A DNA stretch of 50,162 bases, from the NCBI GenBank assembly GCA_021324445.1, contig JAJPJC010000129.1, positions 1-50,162 on the forward strand, in the 5' to 3' direction. A program made the position numbers and the translations under genes. Source of the DNA: Isosphaeraceae bacterium. GTDB taxonomy: Bacteria > Planctomycetota > Planctomycetia > Isosphaerales > Isosphaeraceae. Positions 14,303 to 23,479 of this stretch are shown in pieces. The stretch's first letter is position 1; each line of letters begins with the position of its first letter. The notes below the pieces were generated by a model. That model was not told the DNA's origin. It worked only from the letters and a program-made list of their open reading frames with translations, and made no database searches.

Positions 14303-15481
14303 ATGGACGTGGATCAACTCTACAACCGTTATCGCGAGCTCCAGTCCTACGTGGGCTGGACCGGCGCCGACGCGGCGCGGATCGTCGCCGCCGCCCCGTT
14401 GCTGGAGCCTTATTTGTTGCCCCTCATCGATGACTTCTACGACGAAATCGAGCGCCATCCCGATGCGCGCAAGGTCATCACGGGCGGGCCGACCCAGATC
14501 GAGCGCCTCAAGGGCAGCCTCGTGCGATGGATTCGCGACCTCCTCGCGGGCCGGTACGATGCCGACTATGTCGCTCGCCGCTGGCGAGTGGGCTGGCGGC
14601 ACGTAGAGATCGGCCTCGACCAGGTCTACACCAACGTCGCGCTGTCCCGGCTGCGGACCGGTCTGATTCGCTCCCTCCACGAGTCCTGGCAAGGTCATCC
14701 CATCGGCTTGAAAGAGACGGTCCACGCACTTGACAAGCTCCTGGACCTCGACCTGGCGATCATCGAGGACGCCTACCAGGCCGAGTATGTGGCGCGACTC
14801 CAGCGGAACGAGCGAATGGCGACCCTCGGGCAAGTTGCCGGCGGGGTCGCCCACGAGCTGCGCAACCCACTCAACGTGGTCAAGACGTCAGTCTACTACC
14901 TGCTCAATGCCCGGAGTCCCACCCCCGAGAAGCAGGCGGCTCACTTGCGACGGATCGAGCGCAACGTCGAGCTGGCCGACGGAGTCATCACGACGCTCTC
15001 CAACTTCGCCAAGGTGGCGGTGCCCAACTTGCAGCCGATCGCCCTCGAGCCACTGGTGCGTGCGGCGCTCGAGATCAACCCGCCGGGCGGCGCGATCGAG
15101 GTCACAGTCGAATGCCCGCCCGAACTGCCGCACGCCCTGGGTGATGGCGACCAGCTCCGGATCGCGCTGGGCAATCTGATCCGCAATGCCTTCGATGCCA
15201 TGCCCCAAGGCGGCCAGTTGACCATCACCGGCCGCCAGGTTGATGGCCACGTCGAGGTGTCGGTCACGGACAGCGGGGTTGGGATCCCGGCCGATGCTCT
15301 GGCCCGGGTGATGGAACCGCTCTACTCGACCAAGGCCCGGGGGCTGGGACTGGGACTGGCGATTACCCGATCGATCGTGGAGAAGAATCAGGGTACACTG
15401 AGCGTGGCCAGCGAACCGGGCCAAGGCAGTGTCTTCACGATTCGGTTGACCGCCTCGCCCAGCGATGGAGCTGTACCATGA
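14303..15481 (+). CDS. Globin-coupled sensor histidine kinase
   Basis: This 392-residue protein has an N-terminal protoglobin-type sensor (residues about 1-165) with a proximal-histidine candidate His100 in GWRHVEIGLDQVY. A kinase core follows: the phospho-acceptor His184 is in GGVAHELRNPLN, the N box in RIALGNLIRNAFDAMP, then G boxes DSGVGIP and GLGLGLAI. Globin-coupled sensors bind haem and respond to O2, NO or CO. There is no membrane helix, so it senses inside the cell. I chose the ATG at 14303 because a purine-rich GGGTGGGGGTGGAG stretch precedes it; a GTG at 14273 is the alternative. It overlaps the next gene by ATGA, implying translational coupling. Confidence 0.9.
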   Translation: MDVDQLYNRYRELQSYVGWTGADAARIVAAAPLLEPYLLPLIDDFYDEIERHPDARKVITGGPTQIERLKGSLVRWIRDLLAGRYDADYVARRWRVGWRHVEIGLDQVYTNVALSRLRTGLIRSLHESWQGHPIGLKETVHALDKLLDLDLAIIEDAYQAEYVARLQRNERMATLGQVAGGVAHELRNPLNVVKTSVYYLLNARSPTPEKQAAHLRRIERNVELADGVITTLSNFAKVAVPNLQPIALEPLVRAALEINPPGGAIEVTVECPPELPHALGDGDQLRIALGNLIRNAFDAMPQGGQLTITGRQVDGHVEVSVTDSGVGIPADALARVMEPLYSTKARGLGLGLAITRSIVEKNQGTLSVASEPGQGSVFTIRLTASPSDGAVP

Positions 15482-16242
15482 CCCCCTGCAACCCTGCTCG
15501 TATCCTCGTCGTGGACGACGACCGGGACAACTGCCGGAACCTGAGCGACATCCTCACCGACTTGGGCTACGAGGTCGACGACGCATACGACGGGCTGTCC
15601 GCCTTGGAGCTGGTGCGACGGCGGCCTTACGACATCGCGCTACTCGACTTGAGGATCCCGGGCATGGATGGCCTGACGCTCCATCGCGAGATCAAGCGGC
15701 AGCGCGCCGGCACGGTCTCGCTGCTGGTGACAGCCTATGCCAGCCCGGCGACCGCCGAGGAGGCCCTGGCCGCCGGAGCCTGGAAGGTAGTCGCCAAGCC
15801 GGTCGATTTCCCGAAGTTGTTGGCGCTGGTGGACGAGGCATTGGGCCAGCCGCTGGTCCTGATCGTCGACGACGACCACGATCTCTGCGCCAATCTCTGG
15901 GACCTGTTCCGCGAGCGCGGCTTCCGCGTCTGCCTGGCTCACGACGGCCGTGAGGCCGCCGCCCGGGCCAAGGAGACGACGTTCAAGGTTGTCCTGATCG
16001 ACATGCGGCTCCCGGAAGGGGATGGCAGCACGGTCTACCGGGCAGTCCGCGAGGCGAACCCGCAGGCCCGCACGATCCTGATCACGGGCTACCGCCCGGA
16101 GCTGGATCGACTCATCGAAGGGTTGATCGCCGAGGGTGCCGATGCCGTCTGTTACAAGCCGTTCGACGTCCCCGAGTTAATCAGGAAGCTGGAGCAGTTG
16201 GTCGGGGCGAACCGGGAGGGGGCCGGCGAGGGCCCGCGCTGA
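15478..16242 (+). CDS. Response regulator with two receiver domains
   Basis: The 254 residues are two CheY-like receiver domains in tandem and nothing else. Phospho-acceptor aspartates are Asp57 (LLDLRIPGMDG) and Asp175 (LIDMRLPEGDG), with acidic pockets VVDDD and IVDDD and conserved lysines in AKPVD and YKPFD. With no output domain it probably relays or buffers phosphate between the globin-coupled kinase and the downstream hybrid kinase/ANTAR pair. The start overlaps the kinase stop (ATGA). Confidence 0.9.
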   Translation: MTPCNPARILVVDDDRDNCRNLSDILTDLGYEVDDAYDGLSALELVRRRPYDIALLDLRIPGMDGLTLHREIKRQRAGTVSLLVTAYASPATAEEALAAGAWKVVAKPVDFPKLLALVDEALGQPLVLIVDDDHDLCANLWDLFRERGFRVCLAHDGREAAARAKETTFKVVLIDMRLPEGDGSTVYRAVREANPQARTILITGYRPELDRLIEGLIAEGADAVCYKPFDVPELIRKLEQLVGANREGAGEGPR

Positions 16243-16246
16243 GCTC

Positions 16247-17701
16247 ATGGACGCCTCGTTGCCGCTGGACATCCTGGTGATCGAGGACGATGCCGACGCG
16301 CGGGATAACCTGCGCGATATCCTCGAACTCGACGATCACCGCGTCGTGACGGCGGAGAGTGCCGCCGAGGCGATGGCGCACGGCGATTGGGCGCGGTTCG
16401 CGGCGATCATTCTCGACCGGCGGCTGCCGGATGCGACCGCCGAGCAGCTCTTGCCCCGTCTCAAGGCTGCGGCCCCGGATGCCGCCGTGATCGTGATCAC
16501 CGGATATGCCGACCTCCAGGGGGCGATTGCCGCCTTGCGCCAGGGCGCCACCGATTACCTCCTCAAGCCGCTCAACCCCGACCTCCTCCGGACGAGTTTG
16601 GGCCGGATCGCCGAACGGCGGCGGCTCGCCCTGGCCAAGGAGCGGAGCGAGGCGGCGTTTCGACACCTGGTCGAGGCCGCCGAGTGCATGATCGTCATCC
16701 TCGGGCCGGACCACAGCATCCTCTACTTCAGCCCATTCGCCGAGCGCCTCACCGGCTATTCCGCAGCCGAGGTCCGCGGGCGCGACTATATCGGGCTGTT
16801 GCTGGCCCAACCGGAACGCCCGGTCGTCGCCGAGAGGCTCCTGCGGGTCATGGCCGGCACCGCGACCCCTAGCTTCGAGAACCCGGTCCGCTGCCGGGAC
16901 GGCTCGCGGCGCTGGCTGGCCTGGAATGCGCGCTACCTCGCCGACTACGAGGACGGGCCCGCGATCCTCAAGGTCGGCCAGGATATCACCTTCCTCAAGC
17001 AGGCCCAGGAGCGTGCCCTACAGGCCGAGCGGCTGGCCGCCATCGGCGAGGTCGTCGCCGGGCTGGCACACGAGAGCCGGAATGCCCTCCAACGCAGCCA
17101 GGCCTGCCTGGAGATGCTGGCGCTGGCGGTCCGCGACCAGCCCCGGGCGCTTGACCTGATCGGTCGCATCCAGCAGGCCCAGGACCACCTCCATCACCTC
17201 TATGAGGACGTCCGCAGCTATGCGGCCCCGATCCAGCTCGACAAGACCCTGTGCGACCTCTGCGTCGTCTGGCGCGAGGCCTGGGCTCATCTGGAATCGG
17301 CCCGTGCTGAGAAGCAGGCCGTCCTGCGCGAGCGGGTCGATGGCGTGGATCTGCGCTGTCTCGCGGACCCGTTTCGACTCGAGCAGATCTTTCGGAACCT
17401 CATGGATAACTCCCTGGCGGCTTGCTCCGCTCCCGCGGTGATCGAGGTCCGCGCCGAGATCGCGGACCTCGATGACCAGCCCGTGCTCCGCATCGCCGTC
17501 CGCGACAACGGCCCGGGGATCGGGCCGGAACAGCGACCCAGGGTCTTCGACCCGTTCTTTACCACCAAGGCCAAGGGCACCGGCCTGGGCATGGCCATCG
17601 CCAAGCGGATCATCGCCGCCCACGGTGGTCATATCGAGATCGGCGAGTGCGATCCACCCGGGGCCGTCTTCCTCATCACTCTCCCGAAAGGACCAGCATG
17701 A
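16247..17701 (+). CDS. Receiver-PAS histidine kinase
   Basis: This 484-residue protein begins with a receiver domain (Asp57 in ILDRRLPD, Lys in LLKPLN). It continues with a PAS domain at about residues 135-250 ([15 protein letters not shown] to [10 protein letters not shown]), and ends with a histidine kinase core: His275 in [14 protein letters not shown] box [12 protein letters not shown] boxes DNGPGIG and GTGLGMAI. It has no membrane segment. It starts four bases after the double-receiver gene, and its stop overlaps the ANTAR gene start (ATGA). The likely chain is globin-coupled kinase, receivers, this kinase, then the ANTAR regulator. Confidence 0.9.
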   Translation: MDASLPLDILVIEDDADARDNLRDILELDDHRVVTAESAAEAMAHGDWARFAAIILDRRLPDATAEQLLPRLKAAAPDAAVIVITGYADLQGAIAALRQGATDYLLKPLNPDLLRTSLGRIAERRRLALAKERSEAAFRHLVEAAECMIVILGPDHSILYFSPFAERLTGYSAAEVRGRDYIGLLLAQPERPVVAERLLRVMAGTATPSFENPVRCRDGSRRWLAWNARYLADYEDGPAILKVGQDITFLKQAQERALQAERLAAIGEVVAGLAHESRNALQRSQACLEMLALAVRDQPRALDLIGRIQQAQDHLHHLYEDVRSYAAPIQLDKTLCDLCVVWREAWAHLESARAEKQAVLRERVDGVDLRCLADPFRLEQIFRNLMDNSLAACSAPAVIEVRAEIADLDDQPVLRIAVRDNGPGIGPEQRPRVFDPFFTTKAKGTGLGMAIAKRIIAAHGGHIEIGECDPPGAVFLITLPKGPA

Positions 17702-18297
17702 GCCGTTCGCTGAAGATCGCCGTCGCCGACGACGAGCGCGACATGCGCGACTACTTCCAGGAGATCCTGCCGCTGCTGGGGCACCAGGTCGTCGCCGTGG
17801 CCCAGACGGGCCGCGAGCTGGTCGACTTGTGCACCACCACCCACCCCAACCTGGTCATCACCGACATCAAGATGCCTGACATGGACGGGATCGACGCCGC
17901 CGGTCAGATCTGTCGCCACGCACCGGTCCCGGTCATCTTGGTGACGGCCCATCACGACCCCGAATTCATCCGCCGCGCCGAGGCGGACCACATCCTGGCC
18001 TATCTCGTCAAGCCGATCAAGCAGGCCGACCTCGAGCCGGCGATCGGCATCGCCATGCGTCGCTTCGAGCAGTTCCAGGCGCTGCGCAAGGAGACCTCCG
18101 ACCTGAAGCAGGCGCTCGAGGATCGCAAGGTGATCGAGAAGGCCAAGGGGATCCTGATGAAAAAGGCCGGCCTCGACGAGAACGACGCCTTCCGCCGGCT
18201 CCAGAAGCTGGCCAGCGACAAGAACCGCAAGCTGATCGACATCGCCCAGACGATCCTCACGGCCGAGGAGGCCCTCGAGCCGCCGCGCCGGTCCTGA
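17698..18297 (+). CDS. ANTAR-domain response regulator (predicted RNA-binding antiterminator)
   Basis: This 199-residue regulator has a receiver domain (phospho-acceptor Asp56 in VITDIKMPDMDG, Lys in YLVKPIK). After a helical linker comes an ANTAR domain at about residues 135-190, with the family signature EDRKVIEKAKGILMKK, then the DAFRRLQKLAS and IAQTIL helices. ANTAR proteins dimerise on phosphorylation and bind paired stem-loops in leader RNA, preventing formation of an overlapping terminator. The start ATGA overlaps the kinase stop. Leaders A, B and C are the obvious candidate targets; A stands at the head of this gene's own transcription unit. Confidence 0.92.
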   Translation: MSRSLKIAVADDERDMRDYFQEILPLLGHQVVAVAQTGRELVDLCTTTHPNLVITDIKMPDMDGIDAAGQICRHAPVPVILVTAHHDPEFIRRAEADHILAYLVKPIKQADLEPAIGIAMRRFEQFQALRKETSDLKQALEDRKVIEKAKGILMKKAGLDENDAFRRLQKLASDKNRKLIDIAQTILTAEEALEPPRRS

Positions 18298-18378
18298 TGG
18301 CGGACGGTCCTTCGCGGCCCAGCCGGACCACTCCGGCATCCTGGACAGATCGGGCACCATCACCAGGGCGATCCTCCG

Positions 18379-19995
18379 ATGAACTGCCGGGACCTGACCC
18401 AGGCCCTTGCCGAGCCGTCGGCCTATCCTCAATTGGTCGATCGGGTCGAGATGCGCCAAACGCACATCTCGGTCGTCTTCCTGGCGGGCTCGTTCGCCTA
18501 CAAGATCAAGAAGCCCGTCCACCTGGGCTTTGTCGACTACAGCACGCTGGAGCGCCGCCGCCATTTCTGCAAGGAGGAGGTCCGCTGGAATCGCCGGCTG
18601 GCGCCTGGGGTCTATCTCGGGGTCGTGCCGGTGACCCGGCAGGGAGGGTCCATCCGGATGGAGGGCACTGGAGACGTCGTCGAATGGGCCGTGAAGATGC
18701 AGCGGCTCCCCGATGGCGCCACGCTCGGCAGCCACCTCGAAGCCGGCAGACTCTCGAATCAGGCCCTGGAGGAGTGGGCGCGCCGGCTTTCCCGGTTCCA
18801 CGCCTCGGCCGAGTCCGGCGCGAGGGTCATCGACGGTGGGTCGCTCCCGGCGATCGCGCGCAACGCGCGCGAGAACCTCGACCAGGCCGAGGCCCAGGTC
18901 GGCGTGACGCTCAGCCGATCGACTTTCGATCGGTTGCGAGATCGGACCGAGGCGGCAATGGCCCGCTGGGGCCCGCTCATCTCCGACCGTGCCAACCGCG
19001 GCGTCCCCCGCGACACCCACGGCGACCTCCGGCTCGATCACGTCTACTGGTTCCCGGACCGCGAGCCCCCGTCCGATTGGATCGCGGTGGATTGCATCGA
19101 GTTCGATGCGCGGTACCGCCATGCCGACCCCATCGCCGACATCGCATTCCTGGCCATGGAGCTGACGCTCGAGGGTCGCGACGACCTCGCCCGCGCGTTC
19201 GTCGAGGCGTACCTCCAGGCCGCGGGGGACGGGGAGGGCCGGCCGCTCTTGCCGTTCTATCGCGCCTACCGCGCCGCCGTGCGCGGCAAGGTCGAGGGCC
19301 TGAAACTCGCGGAGGCCGAAATCCCCGAGGTCGAGCGGTTCGCGGCCCGGGCCCGCGCCCGCGCCCTCTGGCTGCTGGCGCTGGCCGAGCTGGAGGAGCC
19401 CAGCGCCAAGCCCTGCCTCGTCCTGGTCGGCGGCCTGCCCGGGGCCGGCAAGTCCTCCCTGGCCCGTGACCTCGCCCAGCACGCCGGATTCACGGTCATC
19501 CGCTCCGATGAAGTCCGCAAGCAGCTCACCGGCCGTGGCGGACCGACCTCCTCGCGCGCTCCGTTCGCCGGGGACATCTACACCCCCGACTGGAACGAGC
19601 GAACTTACGCTGCATGTCTGCGCCGGGCCGAGGAGCGGCTGTTCGAAGGGGGACGCGTGCTGGTCGACGCGAGCTTCCGCGAGCAGTCGCGGCGCCGGCT
19701 GTTCCTCGATGCGGCCCGGCGGTGGGGAGTCACGGCCTGCCTGATCCTCTGCCAGGCCGACCCGGAAGTGATCCGCGACCGCCTGGCCGGCCGGCGGGGC
19801 GACGCCTCCGATGCCGACTTCGACATCCACGCGGAAGTCGCCCGCCGCTGGGAGGAACCGGACGCGGCCACGCGCTCCCGCACTCGCGCCATCGACACCG
19901 GCGGCACCCGGTCGCAGACGCTCGCCCGGGCGCTCGGTGTCCTCCGCGAATTCCAGGTGCTGTTGGGGACGGTGCAGGATCGACCAGATCCCTGA
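18379..19995 (+). CDS. APH-like/P-loop kinase fusion (Rv2004c-like)
   Basis: The N-terminal 340 residues resemble the aminoglycoside-phosphotransferase fold (COG2187), with catalytic-loop-like HGDLRLDHVYW and DCIEFD. The C-terminal 190 residues are a P-loop kinase domain (COG0645), with Walker A GGLPGAGKSS at about residue 352 and VLVDASFREQSRR. The substrate is unknown; the family includes mycobacterial Rv2004c, a member of the DosR dormancy regulon. It follows the ANTAR gene by 81 bases on the same strand and may share its transcript. A T-rich hairpin follows the stop. Confidence 0.85.
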   Translation: MNCRDLTQALAEPSAYPQLVDRVEMRQTHISVVFLAGSFAYKIKKPVHLGFVDYSTLERRRHFCKEEVRWNRRLAPGVYLGVVPVTRQGGSIRMEGTGDVVEWAVKMQRLPDGATLGSHLEAGRLSNQALEEWARRLSRFHASAESGARVIDGGSLPAIARNARENLDQAEAQVGVTLSRSTFDRLRDRTEAAMARWGPLISDRANRGVPRDTHGDLRLDHVYWFPDREPPSDWIAVDCIEFDARYRHADPIADIAFLAMELTLEGRDDLARAFVEAYLQAAGDGEGRPLLPFYRAYRAAVRGKVEGLKLAEAEIPEVERFAARARARALWLLALAELEEPSAKPCLVLVGGLPGAGKSSLARDLAQHAGFTVIRSDEVRKQLTGRGGPTSSRAPFAGDIYTPDWNERTYAACLRRAEERLFEGGRVLVDASFREQSRRRLFLDAARRWGVTACLILCQADPEVIRDRLAGRRGDASDADFDIHAEVARRWEEPDAATRSRTRAIDTGGTRSQTLARALGVLREFQVLLGTVQDRPDP

Positions 19996-20060
19996 CCTTC
20001 GCTATGATCAAGCTCATTCGGGAACTCGATATGGGCATATTTGAAGTCCAGCTGCGGCGG

Positions 20061-20099
20061 CCGCGCGGTGCGAGCTTCGCATCGGCGGTTCTTTTGTTC
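20061..20099 (+). terminator. Probable intrinsic terminator after the kinase fusion gene
   Basis: CCGC (20061-20064) pairs with GCGG (20085-20088), and GGTGCG pairs with CGCATC inside it; a T-rich stretch TTCTTTTGTTC follows. It lies between convergent genes. It resembles the terminator part of the leaders but lacks the ACTGGA and GGCTATGG elements. Confidence 0.5.
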
Positions 20100-20185
20100 T
20101 CGCTTCGTGGGGCGACAACCGTGATGAGTCCAGAGGGCGATCAATTCTTGGGGCCCGGCGCCGGCCGCCCTTCCCACGCCGCTGG

Positions 20186-20740
20186 TCACAGGGACCCGGC
20201 CAGCGACTGGCCATATTGAAATCGGCCTGGACCGTCATCAGACGACCCGGAATCCGATCCGAGGCACCGATGCCCCTCCGCCTCGATCAAGGTGGCGATC
20301 CGAGCGAGTGCAACCTCCGCACCGCGCGCCGCCGTGGATGAGAGACCCTCGCCCAGGGAGAGATCCGCGGCTGGCACCATCACCAGCCAGGTCCGCGGCG
20401 AGCCCCCATAAATGGCCCTCGCCAGCGCGAGCAGCGATCGGGGATCGCTGACGTGCCCCAGCCCCCCCCGCGAAGCCGAGGGCTCCAGGCGGTGGACCTC
20501 GACCGTCTCTTCCCCGTCGGCGAACCGGGCATCGACGAAGATCGCCAGCTCGGCGTTCGCCAGCGGCTCGGCCAGTTCGGGCGTCAGTTGATGGACCGCG
20601 ATGGATCTCATCCCGGGCAACTCCCACGACGCCACCGCCATCGCCACGCGCCGACCGACACCGTCGTCGGTCCGCAGGGTGTTCCCGTAGCCGATCACGA
20701 GGACCCTGCCGCCCGCCGTAGGAAGCCGTCCGTCCCTCAT
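20186..20740 (-). CDS. hoxW: [NiFe] hydrogenase maturation protease
   Basis: This 184-residue protein is the HyaD/HoxW-type endopeptidase that removes the C-terminal tail of the hydrogenase large subunit after nickel insertion. The N-terminal motif VLVIGYGNTLRTDDGVG contains the first acidic Ni ligand, AIFVDARF the second, and LGHVSDP is near the histidine region. The start ATG at 20740 lies two bases beyond the hoxH stop, so translation is coupled. The last 25 residues (after LGSDSGSS) are low complexity and probably not functional. Confidence 0.88.
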   Translation of the reverse strand: MRDGRLPTAGGRVLVIGYGNTLRTDDGVGRRVAMAVASWELPGMRSIAVHQLTPELAEPLANAELAIFVDARFADGEETVEVHRLEPSASRGGLGHVSDPRSLLALARAIYGGSPRTWLVMVPAADLSLGEGLSSTAARGAEVALARIATLIEAEGHRCLGSDSGSSDDGPGRFQYGQSLAGSL

Positions 20741-20742
20741 CG

Positions 20743-22164
20743 TCAGTCCCTCCAGGCCTCGTCCAGCAATCCACCGTCGGGGCCGATCAGCCGGACATGG
20801 AGCGGCATCATGCCCACGGCGTGGGTCGAGCAGCTCAGGCACGGGTCGAACGCGCGGATACCGGCTTCCAGGCGGTTGAGGATCCCCTCGGGAATCTCGG
20901 GACCCTTGATGTAATGCTGGGCAATCTGCTTGACGGTCCGATTCATCGCCAGGCCGTTCTGCCCCGTGGCGATGATCAGGTTGACCCGCTGCATCAGGCC
21001 GTCCGCGTCGACCTGATAGTGGTGGAACAACGTACCGCGCGGAGCTTCGCTCACGCCGACGCCCTCCAATCGGTTGATCCCGGCATGCGCGCGGAGCCGG
21101 TCTGATAGCACATCCGGATCCTCGATCGCGAGCGCGATCCCCTCGACCCCGGCCAGGATCTCGATCAGGCGGGCGTAGTGGTAGAGGAACGATGACGTCG
21201 CGGTGCCAAACCGGTCACGATACTCCCGAAGCTCGCGGTCGGCGAGCGGGGTCGGCATGCGCTCGCAGAGGTTGAGCCGGGCCAGCGGCCCGACCCGGTA
21301 GATGCCCTCGGGGTAGCCCAGCGGCTTGTAGTAGGGGAACTTCAAGTACGAATCCTGCTGGGTCGCCTCGCCGATGAAGTCCGCGTAGTGCTGGGCGTCG
21401 AGGCCATCGGCGACGATACGGCCCTCCGAGTCTCCGAGGCGGATCTTGCCGTCGTAGTGGTCCCAGGTACCGTCGTGGCCGACCAGGCCCATGAAAAGTG
21501 AAGGGAACTTGCCGAACGCCGCGATTTCCTCCTGGAATCGGTTGAGCAGGTCCTTGAGCTGGCCGAGGGCGTCGATCACAGTCGTCTTCGCCTCGGGAAT
21601 TCGGTCGCGGAGCGCAGCGCGGCCCTCTTGGCTCAACGGCCCCCGGACCCCACCGGGGACCGACCAGTCCGGATGGATCTTCTTGCCCCCGAGCCGCTCG
21701 ATCACCTCCTGACCGAATCGCCGGAGTCGGATGCCACCGCGAGCCAGGTCGCGATCGGCACCGATCAGGCCGAAGAGGTTCCGCCGGGCCGGGTCGCTGT
21801 CGAAGCCCAGGATCAGATCGGGCGAGCTGAGGTGGAAGAAGCTCAGCGCGTGCGATTGGGCGATCTGGGCCAGGTTCATCAGCCGTCGCAACTTCACCGC
21901 GGCCGGCGGGGGCGTCACCGCCATGATCTGGTCACCGGCCTTGGCCGAGGCGATGAGATGGCTGACAGGGCAGATGCCGCAGACCCGCGCCGTGATCCCG
22001 GCCATCTCCCAGAGCGGCCGCCCGACGCAGAACCGCTCAAACCCGCGGAATTCGGCCACGTGGAATCGCGCGTCGGCGATCTGCCCATCATCGCCGAGCT
22101 GGATGGTGATCTTCGCGTGGCCTTCGATCCGCGTCACCGGGTCGATGACGATGCGCTGTCCCAT
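20743..22164 (-). CDS. hoxH: NAD-linked [NiFe] hydrogenase large subunit
   Basis: This 473-residue subunit holds the NiFe active site. The N-terminal [14 protein letters not shown] is followed by the L1 motif [10 protein letters not shown]; the C-terminal L2 motif is DPCLSCSTH. The tail [13 protein letters not shown], running to the end, should be cleaved after that His by the neighbouring protease. Motifs and operon place it in group 3d (bidirectional, NAD-reducing). The ATG at 22164 (MGQRIVID) is preferred to one 16 codons upstream. A 65-base AT-rich spacer separates it from hoxY. Confidence 0.93.
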   Translation of the reverse strand: MGQRIVIDPVTRIEGHAKITIQLGDDGQIADARFHVAEFRGFERFCVGRPLWEMAGITARVCGICPVSHLIASAKAGDQIMAVTPPPAAVKLRRLMNLAQIAQSHALSFFHLSSPDLILGFDSDPARRNLFGLIGADRDLARGGIRLRRFGQEVIERLGGKKIHPDWSVPGGVRGPLSQEGRAALRDRIPEAKTTVIDALGQLKDLLNRFQEEIAAFGKFPSLFMGLVGHDGTWDHYDGKIRLGDSEGRIVADGLDAQHYADFIGEATQQDSYLKFPYYKPLGYPEGIYRVGPLARLNLCERMPTPLADRELREYRDRFGTATSSFLYHYARLIEILAGVEGIALAIEDPDVLSDRLRAHAGINRLEGVGVSEAPRGTLFHHYQVDADGLMQRVNLIIATGQNGLAMNRTVKQIAQHYIKGPEIPEGILNRLEAGIRAFDPCLSCSTHAVGMMPLHVRLIGPDGGLLDEAWRD

Positions 22165-22229
22165 GGATTTCCGATTCCCGATTCCAAATTCCACATTCGA
22201 AACAGATTCCACATAAGATTAATTGAGGA

Positions 22230-22772
22230 TTAACCGAACTTGATCTCGCGGCCCTCGAGGTGTGCCGGCCCGTCGGCCAGGAGCTGCTCGAGCACGGCCC
22301 GGATGCGCGGGGCCGGTGGCGGGCAACCCGGCACGTAAACATCGACCGGAACGACGGCGTGAACCGGAGTTACCCTGTCCAGGAGCACCGGGACGATCCC
22401 CTTCTCGGAGGGGATCTGCGGCTGGAGGTCGGCCTGCTCGATGTACGACCGCCGCAGCACGGGCTCGGCCGCGCCCAGCGGGTTGCGCAGTGCGGTGACG
22501 TTGCCCGTCACGGCGCAGTCGCCGAACGAGACCAGCACCCGCGTGTTGCGGCGGACCCGATGGATCATCTCGAGGTGCTCGTCATTGGCGATCGCCCCCT
22601 CGACCAGGACGATGTCGACGCCTTCGGGGTAGGTCTTGACGTCCATGATCGGGGTGTAGACGACGTCGGCCTTGTCGGCCAGCTCGATGAGGAATTCGTC
22701 GAGGTCGAGGAACGACATGTGGCACCCCGAGCAGCCGCCCATCCAGACGGTCGCGAGCTTCAGACGATCCAT
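22230..22772 (-). CDS. hoxY: NAD-linked hydrogenase small subunit
   Basis: This 180-residue subunit carries the proximal FeS cluster. Conserved cysteines are in [23 protein letters not shown] and [11 protein letters not shown], giving the four ligands of a single [4Fe4S] cluster. The short length, without a distal-cluster domain, is typical of HoxY. It overlaps hoxU by 13 bases. Confidence 0.92.
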   Translation of the reverse strand: MDRLKLATVWMGGCSGCHMSFLDLDEFLIELADKADVVYTPIMDVKTYPEGVDIVLVEGAIANDEHLEMIHRVRRNTRVLVSFGDCAVTGNVTALRNPLGAAEPVLRRSYIEQADLQPQIPSEKGIVPVLLDRVTPVHAVVPVDVYVPGCPPPAPRIRAVLEQLLADGPAHLEGREIKFG

Positions 22773-23476
22773 TGCTTCTTCTCTCGCGCGGTCACCAGGA
22801 ATGCGAGGACGCCGCGATCGTGCCTCGACTCCGCGACGGTCGAGCCCTGGGCGAAGATGGCGCCGGTGGGGCAGGCCTGGAGGCACTTGCCGCAGGAGGT
22901 GCAGGTCATCGAGCTGCCCCAGGGCTGGTTCAAGTCGGTGATGACGCGCGCGTGAGTGCCGCGGCCGGCGACGTCCCAGGTGTGGGCCCCCTCGATCTCG
23001 TCGCAGGCCCGCACGCAGCGCGTGCAGAGGACGCAACGGTTATGGTCGATCCCAAACCGCGGATGGCTGACGTCGACCGCGCAGGCCGGGTGAAGGGAAT
23101 CGAAACGGATGTGGTCCACCCCCAGCGCCACGGCCAAGTCCTGGAGCTCGCAGTTGCCGTTGGCCACGCAGACCGAGCAGACGTGATTTCGCTCGGCGAA
23201 CAGGAGCTCGACGATCATGCGCCGATACTCGTGGAGTCGCGGTGTGTCGGTCCGGATTTCCATGTCCTCCTCGACCCGGGTGACGCAGGACGGCAGGAGA
23301 CGGCCACTACCGCCGACCTCGACCAGGCAGAGCCGGCAGGCGCCGACATCCGAAGTGCCCTCGAGGTGGCAGAGCGTGGGGATCCAGAACCCGGCCTCGC
23401 GCGCCGCCTCAAGGATCGTCTGGTCCCCGCGGGCGCTGAGGGCCCTCCCGTTGATCGTGAGCGTCTTGACCGCCAT
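22760..23476 (-). CDS. hoxU: Hydrogenase diaphorase FeS subunit
   Basis: This 238-residue protein is related to the N-terminus of NuoG. It has a [2Fe2S] ferredoxin domain ([15 protein letters not shown], then LPSCVT), a His/Cys cluster region ([15 protein letters not shown]) and two [4Fe4S] motifs ([11 protein letters not shown] and [12 protein letters not shown]). It passes electrons between HoxF and HoxY. It starts three bases after the hoxF stop. Confidence 0.92.
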   Translation of the reverse strand: MAVKTLTINGRALSARGDQTILEAAREAGFWIPTLCHLEGTSDVGACRLCLVEVGGSGRLLPSCVTRVEEDMEIRTDTPRLHEYRRMIVELLFAERNHVCSVCVANGNCELQDLAVALGVDHIRFDSLHPACAVDVSHPRFGIDHNRCVLCTRCVRACDEIEGAHTWDVAGRGTHARVITDLNQPWGSSMTCTSCGKCLQACPTGAIFAQGSTVAESRHDRGVLAFLVTAREKKQWIV

Positions 23477-23479
23477 GAT

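Noticed and set aside
17629..19830. 733-codon minus-strand frame opposite the ANTAR and kinase genes
   Set aside because: It is antisense to translationally coupled regulators with clear motifs.
20061..20099. Considered as a further complete leader copy
   Set aside because: It has a similar hairpin and T-rich tail but lacks ACTGGA and GGCTATGG and precedes no plus-strand gene, so it is better read as an ordinary terminator.
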